64,000 bases of DNA from Tyzzerella sp. An114 (lineage in GTDB: Bacteria > Bacillota > Clostridia > Lachnospirales > Anaerotignaceae), in assembly GCF_002161055.1 (NCBI RefSeq), contig NZ_NFLT01000010.1, positions 1 through 64,000 of the forward strand, in the 5' to 3' direction. The translations under genes were made by a program, and so were the position numbers. The notes under the pieces were generated by a model. It ran no database searches, had not been told where the DNA came from, and worked only from the letters and a program-made list of their open reading frames with translations. This document shows, one piece after another, positions 26,080 through 34,957 of the stretch (the stretch's first letter is position 1; every line of letters starts with the position of its first letter).

Positions 26080-27087
26080 ATGGAAAATATTATAAATTTT
26101 ATACAATACCAAATACTTGGTATGAAATGGCTTAATGAAATAATAGGAAACTTATTAAAATCTTTGGGAATAGATATTTCAACAAGATTGGGAGGAAGCC
26201 TTCAATTTTGGATATATGATGTTTTAAAAATATTTATACTCCTCTCTTTTCTTATATTCTTTATATCTCTTATAGAATCCTATTTCCCACCAGAAAAATG
26301 TAAAAGAATATTAGGAAAATACAAAGGAGTCTTTGCAAACACTGTTGCAGCCCTTTTGGGAACAGTAACACCTTTTTGCAGTTGTTCATCAATACCTATA
26401 TTTATAGGATTTACAAATGCAGGTCTTTCAATGGGTATAACATTTTCGTTTCTTATATCCTCTCCGCTTGTGGACTTAGGTTCACTTGTACTTTTATCAA
26501 GTATATTCGGCTTTGAAATAGCATTTTTGTATGTTATTTTGGGAGTTGTCCTTGCTGTAATAGGTGGAACAATAATAGAAAAAATGTCTCTTTCAAAATA
26601 CATTGAAGACGATGCAAAAGACGAACTGGCAGAACAGAGGGCAGAGTCTTGGAGATGGATACAAGAAAATAGAATTCCTTATGCTTTTAGTATTGTAAAA
26701 GGAACAATCAAAAAAGTTTATTTATATGTTCTTATAGGTGTTGGAATAGGTGCTATAATACACAACTGGATACCACAGGAAATTATAATGAAACTTTTGG
26801 GAAGCAATAACCCATTTTCAGTAATAGTTGCAACAGTTATAGGCATACCAATGTATGCTGATATTTTCGGAACAATACCTATTGCCGAAGCCCTCTATTT
26901 TAAAGGTGCTGGACTTGGTGTTGTATTAAGTTTTATGATGGGTGTAACAGCTTTATCACTTCCATCAATGATTATGCTTAGAAAAGTTGTAAAACCAAAG
27001 TTATTAGGAATATTTGTGGCAATAGTGACTGTTGGAATAATAATAACAGGATATATATTCAATTTTGTTCACTATTTTTTAGTTTAA
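26080..27087 (+). CDS. ArsP/DUF318-type permease
   Basis: This membrane protein of about 335 residues belongs to the ArsP_1 (PF03773) permease family, with about eight helices in two repeats. TPFCSCSSIPIFIG is the diagnostic cysteine motif, and IGIPMYADIFGTIPIAEAL is the second-half counterpart. Relatives export trivalent organoarsenicals or other thiol-reactive compounds. It is co-transcribed with an ArsR regulator and divergent from a ferredoxin/membrane iron-sulfur operon, suggesting redox-linked detoxification. I use the ATG seven bases after GGGAG. Confidence 0.85.
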   Translation: MENIINFIQYQILGMKWLNEIIGNLLKSLGIDISTRLGGSLQFWIYDVLKIFILLSFLIFFISLIESYFPPEKCKRILGKYKGVFANTVAALLGTVTPFCSCSSIPIFIGFTNAGLSMGITFSFLISSPLVDLGSLVLLSSIFGFEIAFLYVILGVVLAVIGGTIIEKMSLSKYIEDDAKDELAEQRAESWRWIQENRIPYAFSIVKGTIKKVYLYVLIGVGIGAIIHNWIPQEIIMKLLGSNNPFSVIVATVIGIPMYADIFGTIPIAEALYFKGAGLGVVLSFMMGVTALSLPSMIMLRKVVKPKLLGIFVAIVTVGIIITGYIFNFVHYFLV

Positions 27088-27094
27088 TATTTAT

Positions 27095-27127
27095 GGAAGT
27101 ATCAAAATCATTGATACTTCCCTTTTT
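27095..27127 (+). terminator. Terminator of the arsR-permease operon
   Basis: GGAAGTATCA pairs with TGATACTTCC across a seven-base loop and is followed by CTTTTTT. Confidence 0.88.
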
Positions 27128-27219
27128 TATGCAAAAAATTCTTCTTAAAACACATAATATATGATATAATTCAATATTGGTTATAAATTAAAAGTTTTCG
27201 TTAGAAAGGATAATAAGTA

Positions 27220-28812
27220 ATGGCAGAGTTAAACTCAGTTGAAGCAATACAGAAAAGACGTATTTTCGGTATAATATCTCACCCTGATGCTGGTAAAACC
27301 ACACTTACGGAAAAACTCCTTCTTCATGGAGGTGCCATAAGAAATGCGGGAACAGTAAAGGCTAGAGGTTCAGCAAATTATGCAAAATCAGACTGGATGG
27401 AAATAGAGAAAAAACGTGGTATCTCTGTTACATCATCAGTAATGCAATTTGAATACAGAGACAAAATAGTTTCAATCATGGATACACCGGGACATAATGA
27501 CTTTGGTGAAGACACATACAGAATACTTACATCAGTTGACAGTGCAGTAATGGTTATTGACGCCGCAAAGGGTGTTGAGGCACAGACAAAGAAACTCTTT
27601 AAAGTATGTAGTATGAGAGGTATTCCTATTTTCACATTTATAAACAAACTTGACCGTCAGTCAAAAGACCCTCTTGAACTTATGGAAGATTTAGAGGATG
27701 CTTTGGGACTTCCTTCTGTGGCTGTAACATGGCCAATAGGAAACGGTCTTACATTTGAAGGAATATATGACAGACTTAAAAACAAAGTGTATCTTTACAG
27801 AAAAGACACAGAAATAGACCTTGGTGCAAACGGTGTATTTGGTGATAAATTAGACGGAATAATAAGTGAAGCAAATCTTGACACTTTAAGAAGTGAAATT
27901 GAGCTTATTGACGGTGCAGGAAATGAATTTAATATGGAACTTATATCAAAGGGAAAACTTTCACCTGTATTTTTCGGTACAGCTCTTGTTGACTTTGGTG
28001 TAACAGAATTTTTAAATCACTTCCTTGATATGTCACCATGTCCAGGACCAAGAAAGACAACAACAGGAGAAGTTTTACCAACAGATGACTTCTTCAGCGG
28101 ATTTATATTCAAAATACAGGCAAATATGAACCCAGCTCATCGTGACAGACTTGCATTCCTTCGTATATGTTCTGGAACATTCGAAAGAGGAATGAACGTA
28201 ACACTTTCAAGAACAGGAAAACCATTAAAACTTTCACAGTCAACACATCTTATGGCAAATGACAGAGAAACTGTTGACTTTGCAACAGCAGGAGACGTTA
28301 TAGGTATATACGATACAGGTAACTATCAGATAGGAGATACTCTTACAACAAGTAAAGAAAAACTTTTCTTCGAGCCTCTCCCAACATTCCCACCTGAACT
28401 TTTTATGCGTGTTCGCCCTGTAAATACAATGAAAGCAAAACATTTCCAAAAAGGTGTAACACAGCTTGCTCAGGAAGGTGCAATTCAGGTATACAGAAAT
28501 GATTTTAATGATGTAATACTTGGTGCTGTTGGACAGCTTCAGTTTGAAGTATTTGAATACAGACTTACAAACGAATACAATTCAGAAGTACGTATGGAGT
28601 CCCTTAATTACAGTGTTGCAAGATGGGTTGACACTGAAAACCCTGAAGAACTTAAAAAATACGAAAATACAAGATGTTCTCTTGTATATGATGCTTATGA
28701 CAGACCAGTTTTACTTTTTGCAAATCAATATACACTTGATACATTTATTGAGAAAAACCCAGAAGTTAAACTTATTGATGCTCTTGATGTTGAAGCAGTT
28801 TACGAAAGTTAA
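27220..28812 (+). CDS. prfC: Peptide chain release factor 3
   Basis: RF3 is a translational GTPase that recycles RF1/RF2 after termination. The G1 motif SHPDAGKTTL, the switch region KKRGISVTSSV, G3 DTPGHNDFGEDT and G4 NKLDRQ are all present, with FSGFIFKIQANMNPAHRDR in domain II. The 530-residue length is normal. It is monocistronic, with its own AT-rich promoter and a terminator shared with the converging downstream gene. Confidence 0.95.
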   Translation: MAELNSVEAIQKRRIFGIISHPDAGKTTLTEKLLLHGGAIRNAGTVKARGSANYAKSDWMEIEKKRGISVTSSVMQFEYRDKIVSIMDTPGHNDFGEDTYRILTSVDSAVMVIDAAKGVEAQTKKLFKVCSMRGIPIFTFINKLDRQSKDPLELMEDLEDALGLPSVAVTWPIGNGLTFEGIYDRLKNKVYLYRKDTEIDLGANGVFGDKLDGIISEANLDTLRSEIELIDGAGNEFNMELISKGKLSPVFFGTALVDFGVTEFLNHFLDMSPCPGPRKTTTGEVLPTDDFFSGFIFKIQANMNPAHRDRLAFLRICSGTFERGMNVTLSRTGKPLKLSQSTHLMANDRETVDFATAGDVIGIYDTGNYQIGDTLTTSKEKLFFEPLPTFPPELFMRVRPVNTMKAKHFQKGVTQLAQEGAIQVYRNDFNDVILGAVGQLQFEVFEYRLTNEYNSEVRMESLNYSVARWVDTENPEELKKYENTRCSLVYDAYDRPVLLFANQYTLDTFIEKNPEVKLIDALDVEAVYES

Positions 28813-28818
28813 TTATAA

Positions 28819-28846
28819 AAAAAGACACTCTTTTGAGTGTCTTTTT
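28819..28846. terminator. Bidirectional terminator after prfC
   Basis: The stem AAAAAGACACTC and its complement around a TTTT loop carries T-runs in both directions. It separates prfC from a convergent small gene whose stop it touches. Confidence 0.85.
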
Positions 28847-29102
28847 ATTTTTTATATACTTTTAATATTCTCTCATAATTTTCCCAAGTATCCTCTTTAT
28901 CAACAGAAGCAAAAAGAGATACATACTCAGAATTTTCAGCAGCAACAAAAGTTATCTCATTAAAAACAACTTTATCCCAAACGAGAAAACCTCTTTTTTT
29001 ATCAAAAACAACTTCGTCCCATTCTATAATCTCACCAAACTTTTTTCCTTGAACAGCTTCAAGAACATCAAAAAGCTCATCAGTGAAAAAATCTTCCTCC
29101 AT
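28845..29102 (-). CDS. Hypothetical acidic protein
   Basis: This 85-residue protein is rich in Glu/Asp and aromatic residues, with two similar WDxVVF strands (EWDEVVFDKK and VWDKVVFNEI) suggesting a small beta-fold. It has no signal peptide or membrane helix. The start is well supported by AAGGTGGTG seven bases before the ATG. I do not recognise the family. It stands alone between prfC and sigG. Confidence 0.6.
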   Translation of the reverse strand: MEEDFFTDELFDVLEAVQGKKFGEIIEWDEVVFDKKRGFLVWDKVVFNEITFVAAENSEYVSLFASVDKEDTWENYERILKVYKK

Positions 29103-29285
29103 AAAATAACACCACCTTAAAAGTATTTTATATATTTTATTTAAGTATTACACACAACAAAATATTTTTCAATGCAAATAACTGCGGATTTTGGTTATAA
29201 ATTGAAAGTATATTTTTTAATCATTGGGAAAAAATTTTTGTATAGGCATAAAAAACCTTATAAAAATTTCGAAGGGACGATTGAC

Positions 29286-30059
29286 ATGATTAACAAGGTA
29301 GAGATTTGCGGTGTTAATACTTCAAAACTTCCCGTACTTAACAGCGAGGAGAAAAAGGTTCTTTTTGACAGAATACTTGAAGGCGACGAAAAGGCACGAG
29401 AGGAATATATATATGGCAATTTAAGGCTTGTTTTAAGCGTTATACAAAAGTTTTCAAACAGAGGGGAATATATGGACGACCTTTTTCAGGTAGGCTGTAT
29501 AGGGCTTATAAAAGCCATAGATAATTTTGACATAACTCAAGGAGTAAAATTTTCAACTTACGCCGTACCAATGATAATAGGAGAAGTCAGAAGATACCTT
29601 CGAGACAATAATTCCATACGTGTAAGCCGTTCAATGCGTGATACAGCATATAAGGCTTTACAGATAAAAGAAAGGCTTACAAAAGAAAAATCAAGGGATA
29701 TAACAATAGACGAAATAGCAAAAGAAATGGAATTACCAAAAGAACAAGTTGTTATTGCTTTAGACTCAATACAAGACCCTGTATCTCTTTTTGAACCAGT
29801 TTTCCATGATGCAGGAGGAGATGCCTTGTATGTAATGGACCAAGTAAGCGACGAAAAGAACAGAGACAGTAAATGGATAGAAAATATATCTATAAACGAG
29901 GCTATGAAAAAGCTAAGTGACAGAGAGAAAAAAATATTAAGTCTCCGTTTTTTCGAGGGAAAAACACAGACAGAAGTTTCAGAGGAAGTTGGAATATCAC
30001 AAGCACAAGTTTCACGTCTTGAAAAAAGTGCTCTTAAAAGTATGAAAAAATGGGTATAA
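29286..30059 (+). CDS. sigG: Sporulation sigma factor SigG
   Basis: This 257-residue sigma-70 directs late forespore transcription. The N-terminal signature VEICGVNTSKLPVL is specific for SigG. Region 2 (RLVLSVIQKFSNRGE, DDLFQVGCIGLIKAIDNFD, FSTYAVPMIIGEVRRYLRD), region 3 and region 4 (LSDREKKILSLRFFEGKTQ, EVGISQAQVSRLEK) follow. The ATG used lies after GAAGGGA; upstream in-frame starts lack one. It is not next to sigE/spoIIGA as in Bacillus. A forespore promoter was looked for upstream but none is convincing. Confidence 0.93.
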   Translation: MINKVEICGVNTSKLPVLNSEEKKVLFDRILEGDEKAREEYIYGNLRLVLSVIQKFSNRGEYMDDLFQVGCIGLIKAIDNFDITQGVKFSTYAVPMIIGEVRRYLRDNNSIRVSRSMRDTAYKALQIKERLTKEKSRDITIDEIAKEMELPKEQVVIALDSIQDPVSLFEPVFHDAGGDALYVMDQVSDEKNRDSKWIENISINEAMKKLSDREKKILSLRFFEGKTQTEVSEEVGISQAQVSRLEKSALKSMKKWV

Positions 30060-30060
30060 A

Positions 30061-30088
30061 AAAAGTACAGGCATATGCCTGTACTTTT
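30061..30088. terminator. Bidirectional terminator between sigG and brnQ
   Basis: AAAAGTACAGGCAT followed by its exact complement makes a 28-bp palindrome with T-runs on both strands, between convergent genes. Confidence 0.88.
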
Positions 30089-30102
30089 TTTATTTATATT
30101 TC

Positions 30103-31377
30103 TTATTTATTATTTCCAAATTTAACAAAGTGCCCTATTATTCCAAATATAATTGTAGGTATAACCCAGCTAAATCCAATACTTGCAAAAGGCATTTTCA
30201 TCATAAAATGACAAGCTATATTATTAACCATAAGTATTTCCATAATACTTGATATAAGAGCACCTAAAGCAGCAAATTTGAATACATTATCATTTTTTAT
30301 TCTTTCACCGAATATTGTAAGTACAATAAGAGTGATTGCAGAAGGATATATTATACTAAGTATAGGAGATGCAACAGCTATAATATAATCAAGTCCAAGA
30401 TTAGCAGTAACGGCACTAAATATACATACAAATATTACTATTCCTTTATAAGGAAGTTTACCTTTTGTAATATCATTAAAGAATGCACCTGTTGAACTTA
30501 CAAGAGCTGCTGCTGTTGTTATACAAGCAAGAGCAACAACTATTGCAAATATTATTGTTCCGAAATTTCCAAAAAGCATTTTAACAATGTTTATAACAAG
30601 CTCAGAACGTGAAATTCTTCCTGTAAATAACTCTGAAGATGTTGCTCCAAGATAAGTTAAACCTCCATATATAACAAAAAGTCCTATTCCTGCAACAATT
30701 CCACTAGCACCTGTAACAAGGAACTGTTTCTTTTCTGTTGTATATCCTCTCTCTTTAACACTTTTTAAAACTATAACACCAAATATAAGAGATGCTAAAA
30801 CGTCCATTGTCTGATAACCGGAAGATATACCTTCGGAAATTATATATGTTATTTTAGGCTCAGGAGAAATATTTCCAATAGGGTCAATTATGCCTTTAAC
30901 TATAAGTATTATAAGCCCAGCAATTAACGCAGGTGTAAGGAATTTTCCAACAATATCAATAACAGAAGATTCATTTATGCAAAGAATTAATATAAGTAAG
31001 AAAAACAATACTGATGTGATAACAACATTTACATTCCCAAAAATAGGCATTATTGTCATTTCATGAACAGTTGCAGCAGTTCTAGGTATAGCCAAAAGAG
31101 GTCCTATACATAAAACAATAGCAGATGAAAGTATAGTTGAAGGTAATTTCCCAATTCTACCTATAACTCCTTCAATATCACTTTTACATCTAAGCATAGC
31201 AAATATTGCGAGAAGTGCAAGACCAATATCAGCAATATAATAACTTATAAAAGCACTAATCCATTCTGCTCCCGCTTGAAGTCCAAGAAAAGGTGGAAAT
31301 ATTACATTTCCTGCACCAAAATACATTGAAAATAATGCAAATCCTATAATTAGGATATCTTTAATTTCTTTTCTCAT
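30103..31377 (-). CDS. brnQ: Branched-chain amino acid transporter BrnQ
   Basis: This 424-residue carrier of the LIVCS family imports Leu, Ile and Val with a cation. About twelve hydrophobic helices are visible. Family signatures include FALFSMYFGAGNVIFPPFLG at the N-terminus, GPLLAIPRTAATVHE and SLIFGVIVLKSV. The start ATG follows AAAGGAT. It faces an XRE regulator across a 300-bp region, suggesting that regulator may control it. No T-box or leucine leader was found. Confidence 0.93.
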   Translation of the reverse strand: MRKEIKDILIIGFALFSMYFGAGNVIFPPFLGLQAGAEWISAFISYYIADIGLALLAIFAMLRCKSDIEGVIGRIGKLPSTILSSAIVLCIGPLLAIPRTAATVHEMTIMPIFGNVNVVITSVLFFLLILILCINESSVIDIVGKFLTPALIAGLIILIVKGIIDPIGNISPEPKITYIISEGISSGYQTMDVLASLIFGVIVLKSVKERGYTTEKKQFLVTGASGIVAGIGLFVIYGGLTYLGATSSELFTGRISRSELVINIVKMLFGNFGTIIFAIVVALACITTAAALVSSTGAFFNDITKGKLPYKGIVIFVCIFSAVTANLGLDYIIAVASPILSIIYPSAITLIVLTIFGERIKNDNVFKFAALGALISSIMEILMVNNIACHFMMKMPFASIGFSWVIPTIIFGIIGHFVKFGNNK

Positions 31378-31520
31378 AAAAAAATCCTTTCACTAGAAAT
31401 TTATTTTTTGTATACAATTTGCAATTATAACATAAACATTCAACATAATAAAACAAAATTTTTAGAAATTAAATAGTTTTACCATTGTATTATGTGATAT
31501 ACTTTGTAAATAATATACAT

Positions 31521-31618
31521 CAACAGTATAACGTTTTATTATAAAAATCCCATTTTTTATTTATTTAACAAAAGATACACTGTATATTGTTGACAATATA
31601 TTTTTACAGTCTTATAAT
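31521..31618 (+). promoter_or_regulatory. XRE gene promoter and inverted repeat in the brnQ/xre region
   Basis: TTGACA (31590-31595), a 17-bp spacer and TATAAT (31613-31618) form a near-consensus promoter for the XRE gene. An interrupted inverted repeat, CAACAGTATA (31521-31530) and TATATTGTTG (31583-31592), overlaps its -35 and could be a regulator site. The rest of the 298-bp gap is AT-rich without other recognisable signals. Confidence 0.65.
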
Positions 31619-31675
31619 CAATCATACTAAATTCACAATAAATTGTTTTCTCAAAAATTCGGAGGTGCTAACACA

Positions 31676-32371
31676 ATGACAGACGATATAGCCTCCTGTA
31701 TAGGACATCAAATAAGACTTTACAGGAAAGCGGCAAAAATAAGCCTTGATGAACTGGCAAAGCGTATAAACAAGAGCAAAGCTACTGTTTCAAAGTATGA
31801 AAACGGTACTATCGCTCTTGATATAACCACTCTTTACAAAATAGCCGAAGCATTAAACATTGATATCATAAACATAATAGAATACAACCGACCACCTAAA
31901 AGAATAGGTTTTAAAACATCAAACAGTTTTGAAGAATGTGACACTCTTTATCTTTACCACTATTACGAAAAAAATTATCACTGTTCTGTAATGCGTCTAA
32001 GATATGAAAATTCCACAGGTAAAATATATTCCACATTGTATTACAAAGTTTCAGATATAGAAAACACAAGTAAATGTAGTTGTATATATCATGGATATAT
32101 GAGAAGCTACGACCATATTATAAACTTTGTTCTACAAAACTATTACAGTCATTCTGAAGAAACACTTTTAAACTTTTTTGTTCCTGCAAACAACACTTCA
32201 GCAATAGTTGGAATGATGATAGGAATACAAGAAAAAACTCTTAGGCCTGTAAGTTTTAAAGTTATATTGTCAAAAAAACCTCTTTCAATGGAAGAAAGAA
32301 AAGAAATGCTTTTAATACCTAAGGAAGTAATAAAAAGACTTGAAGATGACGGAGCTTTAATAATAGAATAA
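31676..32371 (+). CDS. XRE-family transcriptional regulator
   Basis: This 231-residue protein has an N-terminal helix-turn-helix (about residues 8-65: IRLYRKAAKISLDELAKRINKSKATVSKYENG). The C-terminal domain of about 160 residues is not recognised. It has a pair of cysteines (SKCSC) and ends in IPKEVIKRLEDDGALI. The C-terminal part may bind an effector. The start is the ATG eight bases after GGAGGTG. It is divergent from brnQ and possibly regulates it. Confidence 0.82.
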   Translation: MTDDIASCIGHQIRLYRKAAKISLDELAKRINKSKATVSKYENGTIALDITTLYKIAEALNIDIINIIEYNRPPKRIGFKTSNSFEECDTLYLYHYYEKNYHCSVMRLRYENSTGKIYSTLYYKVSDIENTSKCSCIYHGYMRSYDHIINFVLQNYYSHSEETLLNFFVPANNTSAIVGMMIGIQEKTLRPVSFKVILSKKPLSMEERKEMLLIPKEVIKRLEDDGALIIE

Positions 32372-32400
32372 AAAAACTGCGATTAAATCGCAGTTTTTTT
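32371..32400. terminator. Bidirectional terminator after the XRE gene
   Basis: AAACTGCGAT / ATCGCAGTTT with a TAA loop, flanked by A and T runs, separates the converging XRE gene and the split membrane-protein gene. Confidence 0.85.
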
Positions 32401-32407
32401 ATTTTAA

Positions 32408-32749
32408 TTATTTTATTGATGTTATTGTATAAACTCCCTCTTTTTCAGTAGGAACATACTCAATACTTACTGTATCACCTATATTTTTTGTTATAACATC
32501 AATATTATCTTTAACATAAACACTGTAAAGCCCTTCTATTCCTGAAAGCTTAATAAAATAACAAGTATTTCCATCTATTACAGCATCTTTTATAAATTCT
32601 ATTGTTCCCGAAACTGTCTCTCCTGTTGTAATATCTGTTGAAACAATTCCATTACTCTTTAAATATGATTTATATGTCTTTTCGCAACTTTCAACAGTCT
32701 CACCAATGGCAACAGTTTGATATTTTTCAATATTAACCATAGCATACAT
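32408..32749 (-). CDS. 3' fragment of an interrupted membrane-protein gene
   Basis: These 113 residues (MYAMVNIEKYQTVAIGETV...) continue in the same reading frame as the gene upstream, from which they are separated by one TGA and three codons (CTT GTT AAA). No ribosome-binding site precedes this ATG. The segment looks like the C-terminal domain of the 422-residue protein rather than an independent gene. It folds as predicted beta-strands with a lone cysteine (NTCYFIKLSG). A single base change from GGA or similar would explain the stop. Confidence 0.6.
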   Translation of the reverse strand: MYAMVNIEKYQTVAIGETVESCEKTYKSYLKSNGIVSTDITTGETVSGTIEFIKDAVIDGNTCYFIKLSGIEGLYSVYVKDNIDVITKNIGDTVSIEYVPTEKEGVYTITSIK

Positions 32750-32758
32750 TTTAACAAG

Positions 32759-34027
32759 TCATGCCCCGTCTTTTAATGCAAGGAAATAAGTTGGCTCTCC
32801 TGCAACATTTAAAAGTAATGGGAAAGTTGCTTTATATCCTAAGTGCTGAACTTGACCTTCTGCTGATGACATAGCAGAGAACTCCTCAGCACCTGAAATC
32901 TGATAGTATTTAGTCTCTTTTGTTCTCTGGTTCATAAGAACAAAACCAACATTTGAAAGGTCACCACTTACAGATGTAACACCTGTATAAACCCAAACAT
33001 CATCATCAAGAGCCATATAATTATAGCCTTCTGTTGTTCTCAAACAATCTCTTTGACCAAAAACACTGTTTATAAAACCGTTTCTAAGTTTTCCGTAATA
33101 ATCATACTGCTCTATAAGAAGCTCAGCGTCATAAACTTTATCAATCCATTGTGGAACGTCTTTTATATCATAATACTGATGTTCACCATTTACAGCATTT
33201 ACAAGTACAGCTCCCTTAACATCAGTACCACCAAAAAGACCTATTGTATGGTCTATTACAGGGCAAATCCAATAAGGTGTACCATTGTCATTAATTTCAA
33301 AATTCATTCCTCTAAACATAGCTGTTGGATATCTAAAACGTATATAACGCATAAGGTCACGACCAAAATGCTCTGAAGGTGAATATTTTATACCCTCATC
33401 AAGTTTTACAAGCTCAACATCCTGAGTTGTCATATCAATTCTTATATAGGCTGGTATACCTGTTTTTCTGTTTGTAAGCCATTTTATCTCGCTGGCATAC
33501 TCTAAAGGTGTAACTCTAACAGGTTTTTGATTGTAATTTATCTGTGAATAGTAATCACTAACTTCATACTGTGAAACCATATCAACCATACTACCCATTT
33601 TTCTTTCAGCCAGTATTGCAGCAGAATCTTTATCTAATATAGGTATTTTTGAATAGTTTATCTCGTCTATATCTTCCTCAAAATTTCCGTCACTTACATT
33701 TAAAAGTTCACTGTAAGATGAAGCTCTTATAATAGGTGATGAAAGTATATTTCCAGCAATATAAACAATAACAATAAGCCCAACTAAACCGAAAGCTATT
33801 TTAAACTTTTTAGGCTTATGATTATTTTCAGAGTATTCATCATTCTTTTTAAATGTGATACCTTTCAAAACACTCCACATATTTAAAATAAGTGCCACAA
33901 CAACAGCTATAACCATAAACTGCCAAAATTCATTGGACTTTATGTTTATAGGTGGAAGGTACACATAAAACATAATAAACCATGCCACCAAGGTCAATAT
34001 GACAGGTATAATTTTCTTTTTATTCAT
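32759..34027 (-). CDS. Membrane-anchored protein of unknown function, cut by an in-frame UGA
   Basis: This 422-residue protein has three N-terminal hydrophobic helices (about 5-25, 33-52 and 75-98) and a large domain outside them, with GTPYWICPVIDHTIGLFGG and VGFVLMNQRTKETKYYQISGAEEF. It resembles a conserved clostridial membrane-protein family whose reading frame I believe normally runs on through the 32408-32749 segment. It ends at ALKDGA followed by TGA. The start ATG has AGGAGG upstream. Readthrough, sequencing error or a recent nonsense mutation are all possible. Function unknown. Confidence 0.7.
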   Translation of the reverse strand: MNKKKIIPVILTLVAWFIMFYVYLPPINIKSNEFWQFMVIAVVVALILNMWSVLKGITFKKNDEYSENNHKPKKFKIAFGLVGLIVIVYIAGNILSSPIIRASSYSELLNVSDGNFEEDIDEINYSKIPILDKDSAAILAERKMGSMVDMVSQYEVSDYYSQINYNQKPVRVTPLEYASEIKWLTNRKTGIPAYIRIDMTTQDVELVKLDEGIKYSPSEHFGRDLMRYIRFRYPTAMFRGMNFEINDNGTPYWICPVIDHTIGLFGGTDVKGAVLVNAVNGEHQYYDIKDVPQWIDKVYDAELLIEQYDYYGKLRNGFINSVFGQRDCLRTTEGYNYMALDDDVWVYTGVTSVSGDLSNVGFVLMNQRTKETKYYQISGAEEFSAMSSAEGQVQHLGYKATFPLLLNVAGEPTYFLALKDGA

Positions 34028-34249
34028 ATTATCCTCCTATTTTTATTTTGTTGTAATAAAATATAAACCATATAAATATAGTTACGATAACAACAACTTT
34101 TTGACTGAAACATACGTAAATAAATATACAAATACCCTCTAATATCCTCTTTACATATAATCATTATTTCATTATACTATAATATATTGTTAATGTAATG
34201 ACTTGACTTATTATTCTTGGTTAAAATATGAAAAAAAGGAAGTGATACT

Positions 34250-34909
34250 ATGAAAATCGAAAAAATCAGCGACAACCAGATAAAATTCACATTATCAAAA
34301 AGCGACCTTACAGAGAGAGACCTTAAAATAGAAGATTTAACAAAAACAAATGAAAAAACAACAGCTCTTTTCCGTGAAATTATGGAGCAAGCTCTTAAAG
34401 AGTATGATTTCCATTCAGACAATACACCTTTAATGGTTGAAGCTGTTCCAGCTGCTATGGACGGTATAATGATTATAGTTACAAAACTTCAGGACAGCAA
34501 GGATAATAAAGAAGAAAATAAATTCAATATTATGAAGCAAACAAAAGAGCTTAACCGTTTTAAAAGAAAATCAATAATGAGCTTTGAACCTGAAATAAAA
34601 GCTGATGACAGCAACATCATAATATATTCATTTGAAAATTTAGATGATGTTACAAATGTATGTGATAGAATATCAAAAAGGTTCAAAGGTATAAGTTCTC
34701 TTTTTAAGTATAATGACAGATACTTTATGCTTTTTCAGAATGATATTTCAAAGGGAAATTCAAGCGACTTAAACGATATTGAAATTATTATCAGTGAGTA
34801 TGGCGAAAAACATATTTCAACAGCAATATCAAAATATTTTCTTATGGAACATGGTGAAAAACTTGTTGAAAACAAAGCTGTACAATTATTATCTGCAAGT
34901 TTTGTATAA
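34250..34909 (+). CDS. mecA: Adaptor protein MecA
   Basis: MecA delivers substrates to the ClpC ATPase for ClpCP proteolysis. The N-terminal substrate-binding part (MKIEKISDNQIKFTLSKSDL, TTALFREIMEQAL) and the C-terminal ClpC-binding domain (IIYSFENLDDVTNVCDRI, SSLFKYNDRYFMLF, EYGEKHISTA) are both recognisable. The 219-residue length fits. It is monocistronic with GGAAGTG as ribosome-binding site and a strong terminator. Confidence 0.92.
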   Translation: MKIEKISDNQIKFTLSKSDLTERDLKIEDLTKTNEKTTALFREIMEQALKEYDFHSDNTPLMVEAVPAAMDGIMIIVTKLQDSKDNKEENKFNIMKQTKELNRFKRKSIMSFEPEIKADDSNIIIYSFENLDDVTNVCDRISKRFKGISSLFKYNDRYFMLFQNDISKGNSSDLNDIEIIISEYGEKHISTAISKYFLMEHGEKLVENKAVQLLSASFV

Positions 34910-34920
34910 TTAATTTACAT

Positions 34921-34953
34921 AAAAAATGGTGTCTTAAAAAGACACCATTTTTT
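34921..34953. terminator. Bidirectional terminator after mecA
   Basis: AAATGGTGTCTT and its complement around an AAA loop, flanked by A/T runs, end both mecA and the converging secreted-protein gene. Confidence 0.88.
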
Positions 34954-34957
34954 AATA

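Noticed and set aside
28520-28963. 147-residue plus-strand open frame overlapping prfC
   Set aside because: It lies almost entirely in another frame of prfC, has no ribosome-binding site and runs across the terminator and the opposite-strand small gene.
29103-29285. Sigma-F or sigma-G promoter upstream of sigG
   Set aside because: Partial matches such as GCAAA with GGTTATAAAT have wrong spacing or missing conserved bases, so no call was made.
31378-31675. T-box or leucine leader upstream of brnQ
   Set aside because: No T-box sequence or leader peptide rich in branched-chain residues is present on the minus strand.
32750-32761. Selenocysteine or recoded glycine at the in-frame UGA
   Set aside because: No obvious SECIS-like hairpin directly follows the codon, the position is not a known redox site, and other genes here use UGA as a normal stop, so a mutation, error or simple readthrough is more likely.
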